The position numbers were made by a program, and so were the translations under genes. Source: Shewanella sp. (GTDB lineage Bacteria; Pseudomonadota; Gammaproteobacteria; Enterobacterales; Shewanellaceae). From it: a stretch of DNA of 32,643 bases. The stretch is taken from positions 1 to 32,643 of the forward strand of contig NZ_JABSSM010000051.1 in assembly GCF_013214165.1 (NCBI RefSeq). Reading direction: 5' to 3'. Under the pieces are notes generated by a model. That model did no database searches. It had not been told where the DNA came from and saw only the letters and a list, made by a program, of their open reading frames with translations. The first letter of the stretch is position 1. Each line of letters opens with the position of its first letter. Shown one piece after another: positions 26,546-32,643 of the stretch.

Positions 26546-26774
26546 GGTCTTGTATGTTCCAGACATACATAAGACATTTCCTATCTCCCTATAGGTCAGA
26601 TTCACCAATGTCGTGCTCACATGGTCAGAGATGCTCCCTACATCTCAAGACATTTCCCATCTGACCCACAAGGTCTTAAGCGTTCCAGACGCTTTTAAGA
26701 CATTTCCCATATCCCTATGGGTCAGCGTGGGGAATGCCTGAGTGATATCTGGAATATCGCAGGCCCTATGGGTC
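26546..26774. repeat. Cluster of four related two-hairpin repeat elements
   Basis: Units at 26546-26597 and 26672-26723 are both 52 bases. They share GGTCTT, TTCCAGA, TAAGACATTTCC and TCCCTAT but differ in the stems: GTATG/CATAC against AAGCG/CGCTT, and CCTAT/ATAGG against CCCAT/ATGGG. Shorter relatives lie at 26623-26666 (GAGATG/CATCTC plus AAGACATTTCCCAT, bounded by GGTCAG/CTGACC) and 26736-26774 (GATAT-CTGGA-ATATC, then CCCTATGGGTC). The stems vary with compensation while the loops stay fixed. Confidence 0.88.
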
Positions 26775-26807
26775 AGATGTGAATGAACGACCCTAACATG
26801 TAAACAC

Positions 26808-26866
26808 TTCTACGAGGCGCCGGCTCTTGATTTCATAAGAGTCATCCCTGTGGGCTCTGCCAAAAC
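26808..26866 (+). repeat. 59-bp dispersed repeat, left copy
   Basis: This block starts TTCTACGAGGCGCCGG and ends GGGCTCTGCCAAAAC. It matches the reverse complement of 30960-31018 at 55 of 59 positions. It includes a small CTCTT/AAGAG hairpin. Confidence 0.88.
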
Positions 26867-26886
26867 AAACAACATCCATGTTTAAC

Positions 26887-27001
26887 GGCCAGTTCGATAA
26901 AATATGTCCCTATAAAAAGGCCAGTTCAGCCAATTATGTCCCTATAAAAAGGCCAGTTCAGCCAATTATGTCCCTATAAAAAGGCCAGTTCAGCATCCAT
27001 G
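26887..27001. repeat. 32-bp tandem repeat, 3.5 copies
   Basis: Units start at 26887, 26919, 26951 and 26983, each beginning GGCCAGTTC and ending ATGTCCCTATAAAAA. The second and third are identical, the first differs at several positions in the middle, and the last is cut short. There are no unique spacers, so it is a minisatellite and not a CRISPR array. Confidence 0.92.
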
Positions 27002-27079
27002 CTTCTCGTTCATAGGCTCATGGCTTTACCATATTCACCATGCTTCTCGTTCATAGGCTCATGGCTTTACCATATTCAC
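26998..27079. repeat. 41-bp tandem duplication
   Basis: Two identical head-to-tail copies, 26998-27038 and 27039-27079, each starting CATGCTTCTCG and ending TACCATATTCAC. They follow directly on the 32-bp array. Confidence 0.92.
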
Positions 27080-27321
27080 CCAATCTCTCGTTCGGAGAGT
27101 ATAACTTCGTGATACCTCACCTTGAAACGGAAGCTCGCAGCCGCGTTCACACCCAGTTATTACTCTCTTCGATTCGGCTTTTCTGGCTAGTAACTCGTTT
27201 CTTGACAGAAATGCGTTAGGTTATTGGGTTTAATTAAGCTGACATTGATTAGTAATAGTATCTAGTTTATCTAACCCCCTAATTCGCTCCGACATGTTTA
27301 TTTATCGACCAGCCTTTTAAC
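27080..27321. other. Non-coding stretch in the repeat island
   Basis: No gene, no clear repeat and no terminator recognised. A short CTCTCGTTCGGAGAG hairpin near 27085-27099 is the only structure seen. Confidence 0.35.
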
Positions 27322-27388
27322 GTAGGAGCGGCTTCAGCCGCGAAGACCTTTCCGAAGACCTTTCCGAAGACCTTTCCGAAGGCCTTGC
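27322..27388. repeat. REP element followed by a 12-bp tandem repeat
   Basis: GTAGGAGCGGCTTCAGCCGC (27322-27341) is a REP-type sequence: a GTAGGAG head and a GCGGCT/AGCCGC hairpin. It runs into CGAAGACCTTTC repeated three times (27341-27376) plus a degenerate fourth copy. It ends exactly where the broken Y1 transposase frame stops, the arrangement expected for REP elements and their transposase. Confidence 0.85.
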
Positions 27389-28337
27389 TAAGGAGATGGA
27401 TGAAGTGCATTGCTGCTGGCTTTACCTTTACACCATAGCCCACAGTTATGCTGCTGTTTGAAAGCACACATAGTATCCCAACGACCACTAATACCACTGT
27501 ATTGGCGGCGAAATTCTTTCGCTGAGGTTATCCAGGCATCGGGTGCTATGCCAAGTTCATTGAGTAATTTAGGCTGGCTTGAATCAATAAAACCTTTTTT
27601 ATCAGGTCTAATGGCTCTGCCTGTCCAATCGATAAGTTGGAGGTAATCACAGAAATGAAATGGGATGGCTGATTGAGTCGCTAGGTGGGCAGCACCATCG
27701 AATTGGGCAAGGGGTTTGAGTGGCTCACTCGAGGCTGATGCTGATTTATCATCATTGGTTTTAGTGTTTTTATCAGAAGTACTTAGCTCGATGATACGCT
27801 CCTGAATGGACGTATAATCAGATACTTGAAGTGTGTTCGCACTCATCTTCGCGATTGGCCCGACGGGCTATTTCTTCATTAAGGCACCTCAACTCTTCAT
27901 TAAATCAAGTGCACGAGATACTCGATAAACGTTCATGCCACTCAGCAAGTAGACCATCAAGCAGTAGACGCTCACCCTCGATTAAGGTGTCACCATTCAT
28001 GTATTTAGTCGCGACATCATGTCCTTTAGTCACCTTACACCAAAGTGTGATCACCTCGCGGTTAGACAGCGACTTAGCTCTATCAAGGTCAATTTTAAGC
28101 ACTAGATGATAGTGATTATTCATCACCGCATAGGCACAGACATCGATACAAAAAATAGCAGAAAGAGCCTTAACTTTATCGACAATCCAGCCGCGTCTAT
28201 GCTCGAAACTCTTACCTGTAAATTTATCTTCACCGCAAAGGTAGGCTCTTCTAACACAACGATTTATTATATGATAGAAGGTCGTCTATTCTGAGTCGAT
28301 ATTGCCCTAACAATCAGTTACGACGAGCTGAAGTCAT
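27388..28337 (-). pseudogene. Decayed Y1 (HUH) transposase of the REP-associated/IS200-like type
   Basis: From an ATG at 28335-28337 the minus strand carries MTSARRN, a stop, and then in another frame YHIINRCVRRAYLCGEDKFT and the HUH motif in NNHYHLVLKIDL. The long helical part LWCKVTKGHDVATKYMNGD and EWHERLSSIS follow. After a TGA and NEEIARRANREDEC about 40 residues appear to be missing (the segment that usually contains VDLNPVRA). The C-terminal part IPFHFCDYLQLIDWTGRAI to 27388 is intact in a shifted frame. Several lesions make it inactive. It lies directly beside a REP element. Confidence 0.88.
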
Positions 28338-28672
28338 AATCGTTATCCTGAACAACACGGAGTTGAGGTAACTTAAAGGTTAGTAGAGGATGCCCTAAAG
28401 CACAAAAGATATGGCTGTCCTGTCTTTATCTCTTTTTTTCTCTTTTTTTTCCGGCGGATATGCGTCAGGCACAAAAAAATGCACTTGAAATCGCATTTTT
28501 ATCAGATGCTGAAAAAACAGCACTAAAATTAATACGAACTTAATCTAATAAATTGTGATCCTTAGCTGTAAACAGTCAAGGCTTTTCGCAAAAAATTAAT
28601 TTGAATATCAGGCTGTTTCGGGTATCCTTCCCGAAATATTCTGGTTAGTAAACTGGTAGATCTGATTGCTCA
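28338..28672. other. AT-rich stretch upstream of lnt
   Basis: It contains TATGGCTGTCC at 28410-28420, a T-rich tract, a 27-codon frame at 28460-28543 (MRQAQKNALEIAFLSDAEKT...) that reads like the tail of a lost gene, and a hairpin TTTCGGG/CCCGAAA at 28616-28636 shortly before lnt. From about 28440 on the composition is AT-rich like lnt itself, so this part probably arrived with it. The lnt promoter should be here, but none is clear. Confidence 0.45.
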
Positions 28673-30280
28673 ATGACAAATTTGTTGAAAATTTTTTGGT
28701 TTAAAAAACTATTAGCTATTTTTGCTGGTGCGTGTATGACCTTGAGTTATGCACCATTTAATTATTGGCCAATGTCATTTTTTTGTTTCGCAATCATCAT
28801 CTGGTTAGTCAAACCTACTGATGAAAATACAACGGTAAAAAAATCAGCTCAGCTTGGATTTTATTTTGGTTTAGGCTGGTTTGGTGTTGGTATTAGTTGG
28901 GTTCATGTTGCCATTGCTGATTTTGGTGGTTTACCTTTAATTATATCACTGCTGATAATGTTGATTTTATGTGCATATCTGGCACTATATCCAGCACTTG
29001 CATTTGCTCTCAGTTGTAAGTTATATCAATATAAGCGCCCATCAAGCTCCCGCTCAAAGTATTGCCTGCTGCACTGGTTTAGTTACTTTTCAATCTGTTT
29101 TATATTAATGGAAACTCTGAGAGGCATTGTGCTTACCGGCTTTCCATGGCTGTCTTTAGGCTACATTTTAACTGACTCCCCTTTAAACTTTTTAAGCCCG
29201 ATAATCGGTGAATTTGGTTTATCTTTCGTGGTATTAATACTCTCTTTTGCGGGTTATTTACTGTTTCAAACAAAGCAAGTTTGGTTTTTATTAGCAAGCT
29301 TAAGCATTTTATTCATAACTTTACTTATTTCGCCGTATTTATCAAATACTCAACATCAAGACAAGCAGGTTAAGGTATTATTAGTACAAGGTAATATCGA
29401 ACAGCAACTTAAGTGGAACCCTGATCATGCTTGGTCAATAATGCAAAAATACCAAGATCTCACCCGCAAAAACTGGGATGTAGATTTAGTTGTTTGGCCC
29501 GAAGCCGCCATTTCAAAAGTTGAGTATTTGGCAGGTGATTTTTTAACACAGTTAGATAGCGCAGCGGCATTTAATAATACAGCGCTGATCACTGGAATTG
29601 TTGACTATCAATTTGATACTAAAGCGATATATAACAACCTCATTGTTGTTGGAAAACGAAATCCAGATAGTAAGCAAGGTCACTATCATTACCTGCATGA
29701 CAATCGCTATACAAAGCATAAATTATTACCTATCGGTGAATTTGTGCCTTTTGAAGATATTTTACGACCATTAGCACCATTATTTAATTTAGCTATGTCA
29801 TCCTTTAGTGAAGGTGAAGCGATACAAAAAAACCTGGTTGCTAACGGCTTGAATATTTTACCAGCCAATTGTTTTGAAATTGTATTTTCTCATTTTTTAA
29901 GGCAAAACTACCAAACAAACTCAGATCTTTTATTAACTGTCAGTAATGATGCATGGTTCGGCGACTCACATGGGCCCCATCAACATATGCAAATAGCGAG
30001 AATGCGTTCCCAAGAGCTAAGGTTACCTTTATTACGTGTTACCAATAACGGCATTACCGCAGTCTACGATCCAATTGATGATATACAGCAAAGTACGCCA
30101 CAATTTGAAACCAACGTACTTAAAACCCAGGTAAAAACCATATCAGGTGATACTTTTTATAGCCAACATGGTGATAAACCGATGCGATTTTTATTACTAC
30201 TTATATTTTTATGCGCCGTATTAGCAACTTGTAAGCAAATAAAAACCAACCAAACATTAAACTTAGCGCAAACAAAATAA
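28673..30280 (+). CDS. lnt: Apolipoprotein N-acyltransferase, AT-rich and probably acquired
   Basis: 535-aa inner-membrane enzyme that adds the third acyl chain to lipoproteins. About six to eight N-terminal membrane helices (1-220) precede a nitrilase-type domain (232-500). The triad is visible: Glu277 (WPEAAIS), Lys348 (YTKHKLLPIGEF) and Cys400 (NCFEIVF). The Lys-to-Cys distance of 52 and the Lys to second Glu (Glu356) distance of 8 are the same as in E. coli Lnt. Codon use is strongly AT-biased (many TTA, AAA, ATT), unlike every intact gene around it. It stands alone in a repeat island, without the corC/ybeX neighbour usual for native lnt. It is probably a second, horizontally gained copy. 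Confidence 0.9.
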   Translation: MTNLLKIFWFKKLLAIFAGACMTLSYAPFNYWPMSFFCFAIIIWLVKPTDENTTVKKSAQLGFYFGLGWFGVGISWVHVAIADFGGLPLIISLLIMLILCAYLALYPALAFALSCKLYQYKRPSSSRSKYCLLHWFSYFSICFILMETLRGIVLTGFPWLSLGYILTDSPLNFLSPIIGEFGLSFVVLILSFAGYLLFQTKQVWFLLASLSILFITLLISPYLSNTQHQDKQVKVLLVQGNIEQQLKWNPDHAWSIMQKYQDLTRKNWDVDLVVWPEAAISKVEYLAGDFLTQLDSAAAFNNTALITGIVDYQFDTKAIYNNLIVVGKRNPDSKQGHYHYLHDNRYTKHKLLPIGEFVPFEDILRPLAPLFNLAMSSFSEGEAIQKNLVANGLNILPANCFEIVFSHFLRQNYQTNSDLLLTVSNDAWFGDSHGPHQHMQIARMRSQELRLPLLRVTNNGITAVYDPIDDIQQSTPQFETNVLKTQVKTISGDTFYSQHGDKPMRFLLLLIFLCAVLATCKQIKTNQTLNLAQTK

Positions 30281-30894
30281 TACACTTCATATCTATAGCC
30301 AGCTATCAGGTCTAAAAATATCTTGATAACCACTAAATTATCATCATTGTATTATTTATTTAGATTATTAGGTAATTCAAAAAAAAACCTCAAACGAAAC
30401 CTGTTAACTACATTGAAGTTCATCGCTATAGGATGGCCTTTTTATTAATTCGGCTAACATCTTACGGAAGTAAGTTAAATCAGCAGTCCCTCTATCGAGT
30501 TGAACAACGCTTGGTTTTAAACCTTAGAATTTATCGAGAATTTATCGAGCCACCCAACATAAAAATAAAGCCATGGACCACATACCAGTACTGACATTGC
30601 GAGTGCTAGATGGCATGTAAGGCGATGATTTATATTAACTTAAAGTATCAAGGCGATGAGTTTGATACACCATGATAAGGGGACACCCATAAGATTTTTG
30701 ATACTTAACCTCCCCCAAGTTCAACGTAGCGAATGCATGGTGCCAGCCATGATTAACCCCCTCAAATTAGCAATAATTCACACTCTAAAATCGAAGAGAC
30801 AACTTATCTTGTCAATCAGCAGGTGTAGATACGGCATCGAGCTTCCAAAACAGGGCCTAAAATGTTCCCTACATTTTTCGGCATTCCCTACTAC
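30281..30894. other. Non-coding stretch after lnt with a possible gene fragment
   Basis: No intact gene. On the minus strand 30404-30523 reads GLKPSVVQLDRGTADLTYF and on to RPSYSDELQCS and a stop, which looks like the broken end of a protein I do not recognise. At 30681-30691 GGACACCCATA is the inverted counterpart of 28410-28420. Composition returns from AT-rich to balanced across this stretch. Confidence 0.4.
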
Positions 30895-30946
30895 GACCCA
30901 TAGGGATATGGGAAATGTCTTAAAAGCGTCTGGAACGCTTAAGACC
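30895..30946 (-). repeat. Exact inverted copy of the 52-bp element at 26672-26723
   Basis: From GACCCATAGGGATATGGG to AACGCTTAAGACC all 52 bases equal the reverse complement of 26672-26723. The same two hairpins form. Confidence 0.95.
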
Positions 30947-30959
30947 ATGTAGGTCAGAA

Positions 30960-31018
30960 GTTTTGGCAGAGCCCACAGGGATGACTCTTATAAAATCAAC
31001 AGCCGGCGTCTCGCAGAA
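30960..31018 (-). repeat. 59-bp dispersed repeat, right (inverted) copy
   Basis: Starts GTTTTGGCAGAGCCC and ends GTCTCGCAGAA. It is the reverse complement of 26808-26866 with four mismatches. The order relative to the 52-bp element is not that of one simple inverted block, so the two families moved separately or were rearranged. Confidence 0.88.
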
Positions 31019-31118
31019 CTTTCTCGAAGCAGAGAGTGCACAATCCTCGCCGGACAGGCGATAAGTAACAATGAAGGCGCGACCTTCAATGACATATCCC
31101 AACAGCTAAGGTCACTGG

Positions 31119-31145
31119 ATTCCGGCTCAAAAGATCTGCCGGAAT
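31119..31145. repeat. Small REP-like hairpin
   Basis: ATTCCGGC and GCCGGAAT form an 8-bp stem around TCAAAAGATCT. GGATTCCGG...CCGGAATGAC hairpins of this form are common extragenic repeats in bacteria. It is the last repeat of the island. Confidence 0.65.
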
Positions 31146-31391
31146 GACGAAAATAGACAGCTTATATGGTTATATCTGACCGCTATTATCGCCTGAGTCA
31201 ATAGCGCTGTTTAGATAGCACTGACCCAGTTGCTTTTGCACCATGAGCTCGCCCGATAATACTGCTGTAAGATTGCGCAAACAAGCCCAGACTGATGGTT
31301 TATTGCCTAGCAACAGGTGACTTTTGCGCTGGGTAACCGTAGTATTTGGCAGAATATATCTTCTTCTATACAGCAAATTTAAGAGTATCAA
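31146..31391. other. Intergenic upstream of the RNase HI gene
   Basis: No gene seen. TTGGCA at 31346-31351 and TATACA at 31367-31372 could be -35 and -10, but the 15-base spacing is short. Confidence 0.3.
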
Positions 31392-32168
31392 ATGGCTAAA
31401 AAGTTTTATGTGGTTTGGGTCGGGCGTGAAACAGGGATTTTTACTACCTGGGATGAAGCCAAGCGTCAGGTCGATAAATTCCCTAAGGCCAAATACAAGT
31501 CTTTCAAGACAAAAGTCGAGGCCGAGGCCGCATTTTCTGCTGGCTCGCCCCGTACTTACGCCGCTAAGCCAGCTAGCTCATCTAGCACATCTAGCACAAG
31601 CAAGAGTCAAAAAGCGCCGACAGCTAAGACATCTGCTTCTAATGCCGATTATGACGTGGTGATCTATACCGATGGTGGCTGTGAGCCAAACCCTGGGAAG
31701 GCAGGATCTGGGGTTGCCGTGTATAAAGATAATGAATTATCCGAGCTGTGGTACGGGCTATATAACAGCGCTGGCACCAATAACTCTGCCGAGCTCAATG
31801 CATTGCATCAGGCGTTATTAATCGCCAAAGAGAACTTGGCAGCGGGCAAGACGGTACACATTCGCAGTGACTCCCAATACTCGATAAATTGCATCACCAA
31901 CTGGGCCTATGGCTGGAAAACCAAGGGCTGGAAACGCAAGACTGCCGGTGACATCAAGAACCTAGAAATCATTCAGGCATCACATGCCCTATATGATGAG
32001 CTGAAACAAAAACTGATTATCTCCCATGTGGCGGCGCATATAGGCATCGAAGGTAACGAGTTAGCCGACAGAATGTCTATTTATGCCATCGATAAAAAAG
32101 ATGCAGAATTTTGCCGCTATCCAGAGCCGATAGAGCTTACTGGGATTTTAGGTTTACGCACGGGTTAA
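31392..32168 (+). CDS. rnhA: Ribonuclease HI with N-terminal viroplasmin (RNA-DNA hybrid-binding) domain
   Basis: 258-aa two-domain RNase H that cuts the RNA strand of RNA-DNA hybrids. Residues 4-50 (FYVVWVGRETGIFTTWDEAK) form the viroplasmin/hybrid-binding domain. A Ser/Thr/Ala-rich linker covers about 57-86. The RNase H domain follows with all four acidic residues: Asp94 (YTDGGCEPNPG), Glu134 (NNSAELNAL), Asp160 (IRSDSQYS) and Asp226 (GNELADRM), plus His216. AAGAG lies upstream of the ATG. Whether this is the cell's only RNase HI cannot be told from the window; many relatives also have a short RnhA. Confidence 0.93.
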   Translation: MAKKFYVVWVGRETGIFTTWDEAKRQVDKFPKAKYKSFKTKVEAEAAFSAGSPRTYAAKPASSSSTSSTSKSQKAPTAKTSASNADYDVVIYTDGGCEPNPGKAGSGVAVYKDNELSELWYGLYNSAGTNNSAELNALHQALLIAKENLAAGKTVHIRSDSQYSINCITNWAYGWKTKGWKRKTAGDIKNLEIIQASHALYDELKQKLIISHVAAHIGIEGNELADRMSIYAIDKKDAEFCRYPEPIELTGILGLRTG

Positions 32169-32221
32169 CCCCCTTTTCCAACCGCCTGATCGACAATCAA
32201 GTCTTAAAGAGCAGCAATCAC

Positions 32222-32643
32222 GTGACTGAGCAGAAAGTATTTATCCTAGGCCTACCGAGAACGGCCACCACCAGCGCCTGCGTCGCCACCCTGGCTATGG
32301 GATTTAAAACCGCGCACACCGCCTACACCCAAAGCGCCATGGATGAGGCCCAGATCATCGCCGACACGCCTATTTTTTGTGATTACCAGCGACTCGATAA
32401 GGCCTACCCAGAGGCTAAATTCGTTTACCTTACCCGAGAGTCTGACAAGTGGCTGCCTTCCATTCGCCAGTTGTTAGAACGCATGTATACCAACTTACAA
32501 CGCAGCGACGGGGGCTTTAATCCGCTGTTAAAACGTTGCTATAACGAGATTTTCACCCCGCTCACCTTAGATAATATTGCCGATGATGACTTCTTGCTCG
32601 CGTGCTATCGACGCCACTACCAAGGCGCCTTAGACTATTTTAA
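32222..32643 (+). CDS. Sulfotransferase-family protein (3' part beyond window)
   Basis: 140 codons are visible, starting at a GTG (VTEQKVFILGLPRTATTSAC). GLPRTATTS near residues 10-18 is the PAPS-binding loop of the sulfotransferase superfamily, and FVYLTRESDKWLPS near 72-85 is the second PAPS-contacting region. The likely role is transfer of a sulfo group to an unknown acceptor. The start is not certain: the frame stays open upstream without an ATG, and AAAGAGC about ten bases before the GTG is a modest ribosome binding site. It follows rnhA by 53 bases and could be co-transcribed. Confidence 0.75.
   Translation, partial: MTEQKVFILGLPRTATTSACVATLAMGFKTAHTAYTQSAMDEAQIIADTPIFCDYQRLDKAYPEAKFVYLTRESDKWLPSIRQLLERMYTNLQRSDGGFNPLLKRCYNEIFTPLTLDNIADDDFLLACYRRHYQGALDYF

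Noticed and set aside
26887..27079. Regularly spaced repeats that could suggest a CRISPR array
   Set aside because: The repeats are contiguous with no unique spacers, and no cas genes are present.
30656..30952. A 98-codon plus-strand frame in the repeat island
   Set aside because: It runs through the 52-bp repeat element and shows no protein-like pattern.

Overview
The window looks like a chromosomal segment of a marine gammaproteobacterium, almost certainly a Shewanella. The reasons are the complete oleABCD olefin cluster with a Shewanella-type OleA N-terminus, the oversized PstC/PstA permeases, a viroplasmin-RNase HI fusion, and several small conserved families typical of that group (DUF1289, DUF1415, DUF2797). 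Most of the window has balanced base composition and tight gene packing. About 26.1-31.1 kb is different: it is repeat-rich, carries broken genes and holds one clearly AT-rich gene.

Layout. 1-4785 (minus): oleA-oleB-oleC-oleD, making long-chain olefins by head-to-head condensation of fatty acyl chains; oleD runs off the left edge. 5034-7585 (minus): a SAM-dependent methyltransferase and a lipoprotein with a C-terminal membrane segment. 7902-8583: DUF1289 and YajD-type HNH proteins, converging on a shared hairpin. 8742-10718 (minus): a BetT-like choline/betaine transporter. 11422-17359 (minus): pstC-pstA-pstB-phoU, led by a well-spaced Pho box/-10 promoter. 17530-19114 (plus): a GcvR-like double-ACT protein and a DUF2797 zinc protein. 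19472-21625 (plus): a TonB-dependent receptor behind a Fur-box-like site. 21998-23921 (plus): a secreted lipase and its foldase. 24019-26105: a DUF4136-like lipoprotein, a LysE exporter and DUF1415. 26109-31145: the repeat island, with a GNAT pseudogene, several families of structured repeats, a decayed Y1 (HUH) transposase and an AT-rich lnt. 31392-end: RNase HI and the start of a sulfotransferase-like gene.

The most unusual structure is in the pst operon. The start region of pstA, including its ribosome binding site, is present three times in tandem; the two upstream copies form mini-ORFs whose stop codons overlap the next start codon. The 3' end of phoU is followed by three degenerate tandem copies of its own last codons before the operon terminator.

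In the repeat island, 52-bp elements form two hairpins whose stems differ by compensatory base changes. An exact inverted copy of one of them lies about 4.2 kb away, beyond the AT-rich lnt. No tRNA, rRNA or CRISPR array was seen.
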